Shown: piece by piece, positions 8,389 to 16,135 of the stretch
Position numbering within the stretch: the stretch's first letter is position 1
Layout: every line of letters begins with the position of its first letter
The notes under the pieces: generated by a model
The model's input: the letters and a program-made list of their open reading frames with translations, nothing else
Told to the model about the DNA's origin: nothing
The model's database searches: none
From: an uncultured Opitutia bacterium
Lineage (GTDB): Bacteria > Verrucomicrobiota > Verrucomicrobiia > Opitutales > Puniceicoccaceae
Direction of reading: 5' to 3'
Assembly: GCA_913056175.1 (NCBI GenBank)
Contig: CAJXLM010000027.1
Location: 1-37,668, forward strand
DNA length: 37,668 bases
Position numbers and translations under genes: made by a program

Positions 8389-8549
8389 CGCGGGAGTCTA
8401 GGAGGAGCCTCCCCGCTCGGCCAAGGGCGCTTCCCGCGGGAGGCAAAAAGATCCTCGCCTCGCCGGACGAGCCCTGTTGGTCTGTACGTTTTGTTTCCAG
8501 CTCGCGCGGGATCGCGCGGGTCGAGGGCCCCCCAAGGCGTCCGAACTTC

Positions 8550-9734
8550 ATGAAATTCACGGATTTTTCCCTTCGTCCCGAAATCCAGAAGGCCATCGCG
8601 GAGGCCGGCTACGAGAGCCCGACCCCCATCCAGGAAAAGGCGATCCCGGTGATTCTGGAGGGCCGGGATGTCATCGGATCCGCGCAGACGGGCACGGGCA
8701 AGACAGCGGCCTTTGCGCTGCCGACTCTTGAGCGCTTGGGCTCACACGGAGAATGCCGGTGCCTGGCCATCGGCCCGACCCGGGAGCTGGTCGCGCAGGT
8801 CGAGGACAATTTCCGCAAGTACGGCCAGCACCTCGACCTGAAGCTGGCCCTCCTGCACGGCGGGGTCGGGTACGGTCCCCAGAAGAAGGCGCTCTCCGAC
8901 GGCGCGGACATCATCGTGGCGACTCCCGGGCGGCTGCTCGACCACCTCCAGCAGAAGACCGCCTCGCTCGACAAGGTGGAGATCCTCATCCTCGACGAGG
9001 TCGACCGGATGCTGGACATGGGCTTCATCGATGATGTCCGCCGGATCGTGCGCGCCTGCCGGCGAAAGGGACGGCAGACGCTGCTCTTCTCCGCCACCGT
9101 ACCCCAGACCATCCGCAGCCTTGCCAACTGGGCCCTGCAGGATCCTGTGGAGATCCGCATCGATACTACCCTCTCCCCGGCGGAGACCGTCCATCACGAG
9201 GTCTACCCGGTGAACGCGATGCAGAAGTTTGACCTGCTCGTGGCCCTGCTCGAGGGCTTCGAGGCGCGCAACACCCTGATCTTTTGCCGCATGCGCCGGG
9301 GGGCGGACCGCGTGGCCCGCTGGCTGAAGGAACGGGGCTTCAAGGTGGGAGTCATCCACTCCGACCTGAACCAGAAGGAACGCACCCAGGCGCTGGCCGA
9401 CTTCAAGGAGGGGAAGGTGCCCATCCTCGTGGCGACGGATATTGCCTCGCGCGGGCTGGACATTGCCGACGTCACCCACGTGGTGAATTATGATGTACCG
9501 CAACACGCCGAGGACTATGTCCACCGGATCGGGCGGACGGGTCGAGCCCGCCGGGAGGGAACGGCGGTCACCCTGCAGTCTCCGGATGAGACCAGCGCCC
9601 TGAAGGCGATCGAGAATTTTATCCAGCGTGAGGTCCCCAAGACGCGGCTGGAGGGCTTTTCTTATCGCTACGACCCGCTCGCTGGCTTGGCCCCTGCCGC
9701 GCCCGCCCGGCGACGTCGGCGAAGGAACCGGTAG
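8550..9734 (+). CDS. DEAD-box RNA helicase, RhlE-like
   Basis: ATP-dependent RNA helicase of 394 residues with all family motifs: Q motif (SPTPIQEKAIP), motif I AQTGTGKT (45-52), Ia PTRELVAQ, Ib TPGRLLDHL, motif II, motif III SAT, motif IV LIFCRMRRGADR, motif V ATDIASRGLD and motif VI HRIGRTGRARR. The short arginine-rich tail (ARRRRRRNR) and LDMGF after motif II suggest an RhlE-like RNA remodelling enzyme. Motif II is DEVD (149-152) rather than DEAD, a conservative change. The ATG at 8550 precedes the typical FTDFSL beginning; an open frame runs further upstream, but that part is antisense to gluQ and lacks similarity. Divergent from gluQ with a 161-base gap. Confidence 0.93.
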   Translation: MKFTDFSLRPEIQKAIAEAGYESPTPIQEKAIPVILEGRDVIGSAQTGTGKTAAFALPTLERLGSHGECRCLAIGPTRELVAQVEDNFRKYGQHLDLKLALLHGGVGYGPQKKALSDGADIIVATPGRLLDHLQQKTASLDKVEILILDEVDRMLDMGFIDDVRRIVRACRRKGRQTLLFSATVPQTIRSLANWALQDPVEIRIDTTLSPAETVHHEVYPVNAMQKFDLLVALLEGFEARNTLIFCRMRRGADRVARWLKERGFKVGVIHSDLNQKERTQALADFKEGKVPILVATDIASRGLDIADVTHVVNYDVPQHAEDYVHRIGRTGRARREGTAVTLQSPDETSALKAIENFIQREVPKTRLEGFSYRYDPLAGLAPAAPARRRRRRNR

Positions 9735-9847
9735 CGGGTGCGGCCTTCGCGGAAGCCGGGCGCAGAAGCAGCGGATTGCCCCGGTTTTGCCTTGCCCAGC
9801 AGGAGCGCCCTTCGGCATGCTCCGAGTACGTGGCGCTGCGTGGCTCT

Positions 9848-10582
9848 ATGTTTCGGGGAACTTTTGCGGGCTGCCTGCTCCTGCTGGCGGCCTCGTCGCT
9901 GGTGGCCGCCAGCCTCGCGGAGACTGCGAGGGTCGAGATTCTTGAGGATGAGCTAACGGATTCCCTGCCGGGTTGGGAGGTGCTCGCCTACGGTTCCCGC
10001 ATTCAGCTGGCGGAGGAGGAGGGTGCTCTCGGAGGGGATTGGGGAATCGAGGCCCGCGCCTTCCCCCGGACGGTGGCGGAACCCTCCACCGATGTCGTGG
10101 ACCAGCAGTGGCGGATTGGGTTGGACCACCGCTTCCGTACCGGGGATGGACTGCAGACGGAGGGCCTCTTCGACGAATCGGGCTTCGGGCCGTATTCCAA
10201 GGGCTATCGGCACTCCATCCTCTACGATTGGGCCATCCTTGAGACCGAGAGCTTCCGCGTGAGCCTCGGGCCGGGGCTGGTCGGTGATTACGCCCTCGAG
10301 TCGGTCGATCGGGAAGAACGGTTCAATGTCATGAGTCGTCTTGGCCAGAGCCTTTCCTGGCGTCTCCATGAAGGAATCGTGATTCGGCAGAAGCTCGATA
10401 CCACCGTCGCTCCAACACCCGAGGACGATTTTGCTGCCGTCCTCAATCTTGATCTGGAGACCCTCTTCGCCGACCGGCTCAGCTTCCGGATGTCCTACGA
10501 GGTCCACTACGAGGATACGGAAAGCCAGCGGATGGAGCGCCAGGACGCCCGGCTCTCCACCTCGATCGGCTACCGTTTCTAG
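9848..10582 (+). CDS. Outer-membrane protein, DUF481/YdiY-like
   Basis: 244 residues. Residues 1-24 look like a signal peptide (MFRGTFAGCLLLLAASSLVA, then SLAET). The mature part alternates polar and hydrophobic residues, as in beta strands, and ends in IGYRF, whose terminal Phe fits recognition by the BAM machinery. Segments such as LSWRLHEGIVIRQKL, LSFRMSYEVHYEDTES and DARLSTSIGYRF resemble the C-terminal half of DUF481 (YdiY-type) outer-membrane proteins, whose function is mostly unknown. The ATG at 9848 is chosen because it places the signal peptide at the very start; the frame is open upstream to 9776. The gene follows the helicase by 113 bases, and no terminator is obvious after it. Confidence 0.6.
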   Translation: MFRGTFAGCLLLLAASSLVAASLAETARVEILEDELTDSLPGWEVLAYGSRIQLAEEEGALGGDWGIEARAFPRTVAEPSTDVVDQQWRIGLDHRFRTGDGLQTEGLFDESGFGPYSKGYRHSILYDWAILETESFRVSLGPGLVGDYALESVDREERFNVMSRLGQSLSWRLHEGIVIRQKLDTTVAPTPEDDFAAVLNLDLETLFADRLSFRMSYEVHYEDTESQRMERQDARLSTSIGYRF

Positions 10583-10812
10583 CCTCCCCGTCCACGCCGG
10601 ACCCATTCGAACTCTTCCCTGGCCGACCGGGTAAGGGTTGTTTCGTGCGGGGGGAGGGAATCAGCCGCCCAATGCTCACTCGAGGGCTCGTGAAGAAAGG
10701 GATGTCCCTTGAGTACCTTCGGGGAAAAGGAGGGGGCGATTGCAAGGGGAGAACTCGTTGGAACGCAGGTCGAGTGAGGGCCCGGGACTTGGCCTGCCCG
10801 ACTTCCTTCCCT

Positions 10813-10872
10813 GTGTACCCTCTGTGGTTTTTGCGGAGGCCTGCGTGAGCTTTTTGCTACCATAGAGGACAC
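10813..10872. repeat. Imperfect inverted repeat (CTCTGTGG / CCATAGAG)
   Basis: GTGTACCCTCTGTGGT (10813-10828) and ACCATAGAGGACAC (10859-10872) are imperfect reverse complements around a loop of about 30 bases (TTTGCGGAGGCCTGCGTGAG and on). The right arm runs directly into the tandem CACAGAGGA-type blocks of the array. Confidence 0.55.
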
Positions 10873-11490
10873 CGAGGACACGGAGGGGGAGGGCAGGAGC
10901 CAGGGGGACGGAATCAGTGGGTGTCTCCGGAATCCGATGGGTGTCTGCGGAATCCGCGGAAACGTCGCGGCATGGTGGGTGTCGGCTCATTTCTCCGTGC
11001 CACGGGGGAGGCGAGGGGGCTGGGTGGCGGGTCGGGGAAGGTGGGTGTCCGCGGATTCCGGATCGACCCGGGATCGCTGGCGAAGGATGGGTGTCCGCGA
11101 ATTAGTGGACGATTCCCCGTCGTTCTTCCGGAGGCCTGCGTGACCTTTTTGCTACCACAGAGGACACCGAGGACACGGAGGGGGAAGGAGCCAGGGGGGA
11201 CGGGATCAATGGGTGTCTGCGGAATCCGCGGAAACGTTGCCGCATGGTGGGTGTCTGCGAATTCCTTCTTCAAAGGTGGGTGTCCGCGGATCCCTCAAAG
11301 ATGGGTGTCTGCGGATTCCTACCACAGAGGACACAGAGGGCACAGAGGGGGAGGACAGGAGCCGGGGGGACGGGATCAATGGGTGTCTGCGGAATCCGTG
11401 GAAACGTCGCGGCATGGTGGGTGTGGGCGAATTCCTTCTTCAAAGGTGGGTGTCCACGGATCCCTCAAAGATGGGTGTCTGCGGATTCCA
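10835..11490 (+). repeat. Tandem array of TGGGTGTCYGCGGAWTCC and CACAGAGGACAC blocks
   Basis: A block starting GGAGGCCTGCGTGASCTTTT and running into CCAYAGAGGACACCGAGGAC occurs at 10835 and again at 11130. A shorter unit beginning CCACAGAGGACAC starts at about 11155 and 11322, a period near 168. Within the array GGGTGTC occurs at 10919, 10939, 10977, 11043, 11089, 11211, 11249, 11278, 11303, 11381, 11448 and 11473, with one decayed copy (GGGTGTG) near 11420. It is usually followed by YGCGGAWTCC, which is nearly self-complementary. The phrases CGGAAACGTCGCGGCATGG and GGATCCCTCAAAGATGGG also recur. Spacing is irregular, so this is not a CRISPR. Confidence 0.85.
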
Positions 11491-11547
11491 ACGCTGATCG
11501 CAATCCGGTAGCGGTGGTTGCCGCCAAGGAGCCACCGGCCTCCCCTT

Positions 11548-11575
11548 CTCTGTGCCCCTCGGTGCCCTCTGTGGT
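11548..11575. repeat. Reverse-orientation CACAGAGG block closing the array
   Basis: Read on the minus strand this is CCACAGAGGGCACCGAGGGG followed by CACAGAGA, the same block type as inside the array but inverted. With the left arm at 10813-10828 it means the array is bounded on both sides by inverted copies of its own unit. Confidence 0.5.
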
Positions 11576-11599
11576 TTTGTTGGGGCAGCTGGGGGGCGT

Positions 11600-12598
11600 T
11601 TATGGTGTGAAGAGGAGGTCGAGGGTGGAGCGGAGGTCGTCGCCCGGGAGCCAGGTTTCGTTGCGGAGCCGGATGAGGTCGCGGCAGGGGATGCGGGGGT
11701 TCTCGGCGGTGGGCACGAGGATTTCCGGTTGGCCGGGGGTAGCCGTGCCCAGCTCGGCCCGGGAGAGGGCGCGGAAGGAGAGGGGGACCCCGTAGCGGGA
11801 GAACCCGATTTGCCAACCCGCGGGGGAATCGAGGGAGGGTCCGCGTCGGAGGGCCGGGCTCCGGCGGAGCAGGTCGGGGGTGCGGGGGTTGGCGACGCGC
11901 ACGAGGAAGGCGGGCTCTTCCTGGCGGAGGAAATCGGCGAAGTCGCGGGCTTCCCGGTCGCGGACGCTCTCGTAGAAGCGCAGCGGATCCGTCCCGCGAA
12001 GGTTGAGGCCATTGGCGGCTCCGTGCCGGTTGGGCGAGCCGAAGGGTTGCTCGTCGTACCAGCGCTGGAAGCCCTCGTGCAGGGCGAGTCCCACCTCGAA
12101 GTGGAGGTGGGCCCGGTGGTGGGGGATGCGGTAGCCGCCGGCGGTGGTCCCGATCGTGCCGAGCTCCTGGCCCTCGCGGACCCGTTGTCCCTCTTCGAGG
12201 CCCGGGGCGATCCGGGCGAGGTGGCTGTAGAGGGAGTAGAAGCGGAGACCGCCCTGTTCGTGGGTGAGCACCACATAGAGGCCGTAGGAGGAGTGGCCGG
12301 CCACCCGGTTGATATGGGCGACCGTCCCGGGCATGGCAGCAAAGACCGGATCCGTGGCCCGGTTGCGGGCATCCCGCTCGACCGTGCGGATGTCGATCGC
12401 CTCGTGGAAGCGATTGCCCCCGTTGCGCACGCAGCCGAAGAGCCCCGACTCGTCGCGCCCGCTGGAGGTGGGCTGGACCCAGGCGGAGGGATCCTTCCCC
12501 TCGACGAAGGCTGGGTTCGGGGTCGGCCAGACCAGGGGCTGTGCCCGGGTGCCGGCGGCGGCCAGCAGGAGGGCGAGGAGGATCACGGGCAGGCGCAT
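11600..12598 (-). CDS. M23-family metallopeptidase (LytM domain)
   Basis: Secreted protein of 332 residues. Residues 1-19 form a signal peptide (MRLPVILLALLLAAAGTRA). The M23/LytM zinc site is present: His65 and Asp69 in HEAID, and His164-x-His166 in HRAHLHFEVG. YGLYVVLTH and LYSHL are also typical. M23 enzymes cut peptide cross-links in peptidoglycan or proteins; some act as regulators instead. The C-terminal part (about 200-332) has no family I recognise and ends in LLFTP. It is the last gene of a minus-strand operon, three bases after the SecDF-P1-like lipoprotein. An envelope role is inferred from the signal peptide and neighbours. Confidence 0.87.
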   Translation of the reverse strand: MRLPVILLALLLAAAGTRAQPLVWPTPNPAFVEGKDPSAWVQPTSSGRDESGLFGCVRNGGNRFHEAIDIRTVERDARNRATDPVFAAMPGTVAHINRVAGHSSYGLYVVLTHEQGGLRFYSLYSHLARIAPGLEEGQRVREGQELGTIGTTAGGYRIPHHRAHLHFEVGLALHEGFQRWYDEQPFGSPNRHGAANGLNLRGTDPLRFYESVRDREARDFADFLRQEEPAFLVRVANPRTPDLLRRSPALRRGPSLDSPAGWQIGFSRYGVPLSFRALSRAELGTATPGQPEILVPTAENPRIPCRDLIRLRNETWLPGDDLRSTLDLLFTP

Positions 12599-12601
12599 GG
12601 T

Positions 12602-13138
12602 TCAGGAGCCGTTGTCCCCGCGGAGGAGGGCGAGGGTTTCGTTGTAGGCGGCCACCCGCGCGGGGACTTCGGCGTCGGGCACTTCGAGAAAAGTGTAGAG
12701 GATGCCGTCGCGGATCGGGCCGTCGATCGCCCGGGCCCCGATCGGGCGGCCGTTGTCGAGGAAGACCAGTCGGTTGCCGAGGTTGTCGACGGTGAGCCGG
12801 TACAGCTTGCGGGCACCCGCTGGAGTCAGCACGAAGGCGGCGGCGAGCCCGAGGTCGACGCGGACCGTTTCCACCCGCCGGAAATCGCCTGGGCCGAGGA
12901 CGGGGCGTTCGAGGAGCCGGATCGCGCTGCCGCTCTCCGGGAGGACCGCGACCGGCCGATCGTCCCCTGGCACCGCCGGGCTGGCCTCAAGGTAGACCCG
13001 GACGACTCGCGGGGGGGTGTCGGGGGCCGTTTGGCAAGCCGCCGCGAGAAGGAGGGACCCCAGCAGGAGCGGGAGAACGCGCGACGGGCGGGAGGCCAGG
13101 CGGGCCACCCCGCCGGGGGGGGAGCGGTCGGCCCTCAT
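12602..13138 (-). CDS. Lipoprotein with SecDF P1-head-like domain
   Basis: 178 residues. The N-terminus has a basic region, a hydrophobic stretch (VLPLLLGSLLLAAAC) and a lipobox cysteine at residue 35. The mature part VLTPAGARKLYRLTVDNLGN followed by RLVFLDNGRPIGARAI and GPIRDGILYTF resembles the P1 head subdomain of SecD (pattern LT.EGA.KL..LT..N.GK.LA..LDG). It has none of the membrane segments of SecD. I infer an envelope lipoprotein with a stand-alone P1-head-like fold and unknown function. The ATG overlaps the stop of the upstream gene (ATGA), and the M23 peptidase follows after 3 bases, so the three are very likely one transcript. Confidence 0.6.
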   Translation of the reverse strand: MRADRSPPGGVARLASRPSRVLPLLLGSLLLAAACQTAPDTPPRVVRVYLEASPAVPGDDRPVAVLPESGSAIRLLERPVLGPGDFRRVETVRVDLGLAAAFVLTPAGARKLYRLTVDNLGNRLVFLDNGRPIGARAIDGPIRDGILYTFLEVPDAEVPARVAAYNETLALLRGDNGS

Positions 13139-13653
13139 TCCAGGCCGATCCATCCGGCGAGTTCCCGCGAGAGCTCCGCCTGCCGTTCCGGGGGGGGCGT
13201 GGCGACCGGGAGGGAAAAGACCTGGCCGCTGCGGCGGTGCAGCCAGGAGGCCCGGCCCTCGCCGGCCGGGGTCTCCCGCGGCCGGAGGACCCGTTTTCGC
13301 TCCAAGTGGAGGGCGAGGAAGTAGTGGAGTTCGCGCAGGTTGTGGGCAGCGGCCTCCCCCGGATCCCCGGTCGTCTCCTCCCGGGCGGCGAGATCGAGGA
13401 AGAGATCCTCGGCGGACTGGACCGCGGCCCGGGCCCGTTCCCTCTCCTCCGCGCGGGAGTGGTAGGTGCGCCACCACTGGGCGATGACCGTCTCCCCCTC
13501 CGCGCCCATGTCCTCGTCCGGGTGCAGGTCCCGGCGGACCAGCTGGCCGGAGCCGTCCCGGCAGAGAAGGGAGCGGACCTTCTGACCCTCGGCAAAGGGG
13601 CGCTCGCTCAGCGAGGATTGGCGGGCGCCGCGGTGGACATTCCATTCGTGCAT
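13135..13653 (-). CDS. Conserved hypothetical protein with LALHLERKR motif
   Basis: 172 residues with no signal peptide and no membrane span. The C-terminal half contains LHYFLALHLERKRVLRP. I associate this motif with a family of uncharacterised proteins in Verrucomicrobiota and Planctomycetota, in which the N-terminal part usually carries cysteines and a RrDxC segment. Here the corresponding part (PFAEGQKVRSLLCRDGSG, VRRDLHPDED) keeps only one cysteine, so a zinc-ribbon-like site, if that is what it is, has decayed. First gene of the operon with the SecDF-P1-like lipoprotein and the M23 peptidase; its stop overlaps the next start as ATGA. Divergent from the phosphatase gene over 81 bases. 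Function unknown. Confidence 0.6.
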   Translation of the reverse strand: MHEWNVHRGARQSSLSERPFAEGQKVRSLLCRDGSGQLVRRDLHPDEDMGAEGETVIAQWWRTYHSRAEERERARAAVQSAEDLFLDLAAREETTGDPGEAAAHNLRELHYFLALHLERKRVLRPRETPAGEGRASWLHRRSGQVFSLPVATPPPERQAELSRELAGWIGLE

Positions 13654-13734
13654 GGGTGAGACGCGCTCCCCGGGGGGGAGGGCGCGGGTCTTTTTCCGTG
13701 ACCGTTCCCCGCCTGACGACCAAAAAAAGCGAAC

Positions 13735-14382
13735 ATGAGCAGCCGTTGGATCGCGATCGGGGATGTGCACGGCTGCGCCGACGAGCTCGAGGACCTTCTC
13801 GCCCTCCTTTCCCCGGTGGAGGGGGATCGCGTCGTCCTCCTCGGGGATCTCGTGAACCGCGGTCCCGCCAGCCACCGGGTCGTCCAGCTCGCCCGCCGGG
13901 AGGGCTTTCTCGGGCTGATGGGCAACCACGAGCACCGACTCCTCGCCTACCGCCGGGATCCCCGGGAAGACCTGCTCAAGCGCTACGACTACGCGACCCT
14001 CGGGCAGCTCACCGAGGAAGACTGGGCGTACCTCGGCACCCTGCGCGCGACCCTCGAGCCCCCCGTGGGCCCGTTTGTCCTCGTGCACGGCGGCTTCCTC
14101 CCCGGCATTCCCTGGCGGGAGCAATCGCTCGAGCAGGTCTGCCGGACCAAGTGGGTCCACCCGCCGGGGGCACCCGAGGGGGCGGATCCCGTGCATTGGT
14201 CGGACTTGTGGAGAGGCCCGGAGAGGGTCCTCTACGGGCACACCCCCGGGCCCGAGGTGCGGGTGAGCGCCCACGCCCTCGGCCTGGATACCGCCTGTGT
14301 CTACGGCGGCAAGCTCACCGCCTGTCTCCTCCCGGGGATGGAGCTCGTGCAAGTGCCCGCCCGGCGGTGCTACGTCGCCTGA
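13735..14382 (+). CDS. PPP-family metallophosphoesterase (Ser/Thr phosphatase or ApaH-like)
   Basis: 215 residues with the full metal site of the PPP superfamily: GDVHG (9-13), GDLVNRG (37-43), GNHEH (63-67), then VHGGFLPGIPW and LYGHTP. Such enzymes dephosphorylate phosphoproteins or hydrolyse diadenosine polyphosphates. The short length and the GGKLTACLLP ending are close to bacterial PrpA/PrpE/ApaH-like small phosphatases, and the sequence alone does not settle the substrate. The ATG lies after AAAAAAAGCGAAC, with no Shine-Dalgarno. It converges on the ppx/gppA gene with a single base between the two stop codons. Confidence 0.85.
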   Translation: MSSRWIAIGDVHGCADELEDLLALLSPVEGDRVVLLGDLVNRGPASHRVVQLARREGFLGLMGNHEHRLLAYRRDPREDLLKRYDYATLGQLTEEDWAYLGTLRATLEPPVGPFVLVHGGFLPGIPWREQSLEQVCRTKWVHPPGAPEGADPVHWSDLWRGPERVLYGHTPGPEVRVSAHALGLDTACVYGGKLTACLLPGMELVQVPARRCYVA

Positions 14383-14383
14383 C

Positions 14384-15373
14384 TCAGGAGTTCTTTGGGG
14401 GGATCGCCGCGCCGGTGGCACCGATCCCGTCGAGGAGGGCGGCGGCCCGCCCGAAGCGCAGGTTGCAGAGCGAGTGGTGGTAGCGCTCCGTGCGGGTGGC
14501 CTCACTGAGCGCCTCGAGAATGAGCAGGGCGACCGGGAGGATGTCGGCGCGCGCCTCCGGCAGCCCCGGGATCCGGGCGCGCTCGGCGAGGGACAGCTCC
14601 GCCAGCCGGCGGGACCACGCGCGGATGTCCCCGGCGGTGAGGAAGGGGGAGCGCTCGAGGAGTCCGCAGCCCTCCTCCGTGGCGAGGAGCAGGCGGAGCA
14701 CGGTGAAGGCCCCGCCCGTTCCCCAGTGGAGGCTGGTACGGTTCGGCTGTGGTTCCGGCAGCTGGCCGCGGAAGACCTCCCGGCAGTAGTCGAGGATGCC
14801 CTCGCGCACGGGCCGGGGCATGGCTTCCTCCGGTCGGGTGTGGAAGCGCTCGAGGAGGCGGACGGCCCCGAGGTTGAAGCTGACCACCCGGACGATCCGT
14901 TGGCCGTCGCCCTCCACCTGCTCGAGGCTGCCGCCCCCGAGATCGCTGAGGGTAAAGGGTCGGCCCGGTTCCCAGTCGGGCTCCTCCTCCAGCCCGCGCG
15001 CGATCGCCCGGGCTTCCTCCTCTCCCTCGAGGATGACCGGGCGCTGCCCGGTCGCCCGTTCGATCCGGTCCTGGAATTCGGTCCGGTTGGCGGCGTCGCG
15101 AAACGCGCTCGTGGCCACCGTTTCCACGCGGTCGGGCTGGAAGCGGTCGACCGAGGCGTGGAGTTGCCGCAGGGCCCCGATGGCCTCCTCCATGGCCCCC
15201 TCGGTGAAGCGGGGCGGGTCCTCCGCGTAGAAGCCGCGGGTGATCCGGCACTCCACGCTCTCGTCGGCGAGCACGCGGGTGCCGGTGCCCGTCCCCGCGA
15301 GGACGAGCGCCTTCAGGCTGTTGCTGCCCAGCTCGAGAACGGCGGTGCGTGGTTGGGAGCGGGAATCGTTCAC
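14384..15373 (-). CDS. Exopolyphosphatase / GppA-family phosphatase
   Basis: Ppx/GppA phosphatases degrade polyphosphate or convert pppGpp to ppGpp, linking phosphate storage and stress signalling. The 329-residue protein has the actin-like ATPase fold motifs: AVLELGSNSLKALVL (phosphate 1 loop), TSAFRDAANRTEF, VILEGEEEARAIARG and LSDLGGGSLEQVEG (phosphate 2 loop). It corresponds to the short form without the C-terminal HD domain. I chose the GTG at 15373 because it overlaps the rsmI stop as GTGA and directly precedes the first motif; an open frame continues upstream inside rsmI. It is the last gene of the operon that starts with the coiled-coil gene. Confidence 0.85.
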   Translation of the reverse strand: MNDSRSQPRTAVLELGSNSLKALVLAGTGTGTRVLADESVECRITRGFYAEDPPRFTEGAMEEAIGALRQLHASVDRFQPDRVETVATSAFRDAANRTEFQDRIERATGQRPVILEGEEEARAIARGLEEEPDWEPGRPFTLSDLGGGSLEQVEGDGQRIVRVVSFNLGAVRLLERFHTRPEEAMPRPVREGILDYCREVFRGQLPEPQPNRTSLHWGTGGAFTVLRLLLATEEGCGLLERSPFLTAGDIRAWSRRLAELSLAERARIPGLPEARADILPVALLILEALSEATRTERYHHSLCNLRFGRAAALLDGIGATGAAIPPKNS

Positions 15374-16113
15374 AGGCGAAAGGATTCCGGGGCGAGGAGG
15401 ACAACATACTCGCCCTTGCGGGCCTGGGCGAGAACGGAGTCGCGCACTTCCGCGGCGGGCCCGACGGCGTAGGACTCGTGCCGCTTGGTCATCTCCCGGG
15501 CGACCGCGAGCACCCGCTCCGCGCCGAGAACCTCGACGCATTCACTGAGGAGTTTCTCGATCCGGTGGACCGATTCGTAGAGGACGATCGTGGCGGGGAA
15601 GGCGCGGTGCTCCCCGAGGAACCTCCGCCGGGCGGCGGAGCGAGGGGGCAGGAAACCGACGAAGTAGAAGCGGTCGGTAGGCAGCCCGGACACCGCGAGG
15701 GCCGCGGTGAGGGCGGAGGGCCCAGGCACGGGCAGGACGGGCAGGCCGGCGCGGCGACAGGCCCGCACGACCCGGAAGCCCGGGTCGCTCAGGGTGGGGG
15801 TGCCGGCGTCGGCCACCAGCGCGACCCGCAGCCCCGATTCCAGCTCGGCGAGGATTCCGGGGAGGCGGGCGCTCTCGTTGCCTTCGTGGCAGGAGAGCAG
15901 CCGCCCTCCCGGCTCGATGCCGGCGCTGCGCAGCAGCCGGGCGCAGACCCGGGTATCTTCGCAGAGGATGCGGTCGGCGGCGGCGAGGACGCGGCGGGCC
16001 CGCTCCGTCCAGTCGCCGAGGTTGCCGAGGGGGGTGGACACGACGGCGAGGGTCCCCGGGGGAGGCAGGCCGTCCGCATCCGGGGGGCGGCCTGCGGAGT
16101 CGGGCGTGTCCAC
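15370..16113 (-). CDS. rsmI: 16S rRNA C1402 2'-O-methyltransferase, short form
   Basis: RsmI methylates the ribose of C1402 in 16S rRNA, in the decoding centre, using S-adenosylmethionine. Tetrapyrrole-methylase fold motifs are all present: VVSTPLGNLGDWTERA, CEDTRVCARLL, VALVADAGTPTLSDPGFRVV, PGPSALTAALAVSGLP, FVGFLPPRS and REMTKRHES. The protein ends right after the catalytic domain (KGEYVVLLAPESFRL), so it lacks the roughly 50-residue C-terminal domain of E. coli RsmI. The start is uncertain: GTG at 16113 gives 247 residues and begins just after the small lipoprotein stop. A longer frame to 16209 would overlap that lipoprotein and adds only low-complexity residues. Its stop overlaps the ppx/gppA start. 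Confidence 0.9.
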   Translation of the reverse strand: MDTPDSAGRPPDADGLPPPGTLAVVSTPLGNLGDWTERARRVLAAADRILCEDTRVCARLLRSAGIEPGGRLLSCHEGNESARLPGILAELESGLRVALVADAGTPTLSDPGFRVVRACRRAGLPVLPVPGPSALTAALAVSGLPTDRFYFVGFLPPRSAARRRFLGEHRAFPATIVLYESVHRIEKLLSECVEVLGAERVLAVAREMTKRHESYAVGPAAEVRDSVLAQARKGEYVVLLAPESFRL

Positions 16114-16135
16114 GGTGGCCGGCGGAGGCGGGGGC

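Larger units (their letters stand above)
10583..11599. other. Non-coding region occupied by a complex repeat array
   Basis: No protein I trust is encoded here. One long plus-strand frame (10921-11511) is simply a translation of the repeats. From 10583 to 10810 the sequence is unremarkable. From 10813 to 11575 it is built from repeated blocks described in the next entries. It lies between the convergent DUF481-like and M23 peptidase genes. Confidence 0.75.

Noticed and set aside
5983-8553. 856-codon open frame on the plus strand, opposite gadB and gluQ
   Set aside because: Antisense to two well-conserved enzymes; no family features of its own.
10919-11479. Regularly recurring GGGTGTC units as a CRISPR array
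   Set aside because: Spacing varies from 20 to over 100 bases, the sequences between units are themselves repeated, and no cas genes are near.
10921-11511. 196-codon plus-strand frame with internal peptide repeats
   Set aside because: The peptide repeats only reflect the DNA repeat array; the three frames all show such repeats and there is no start signal.
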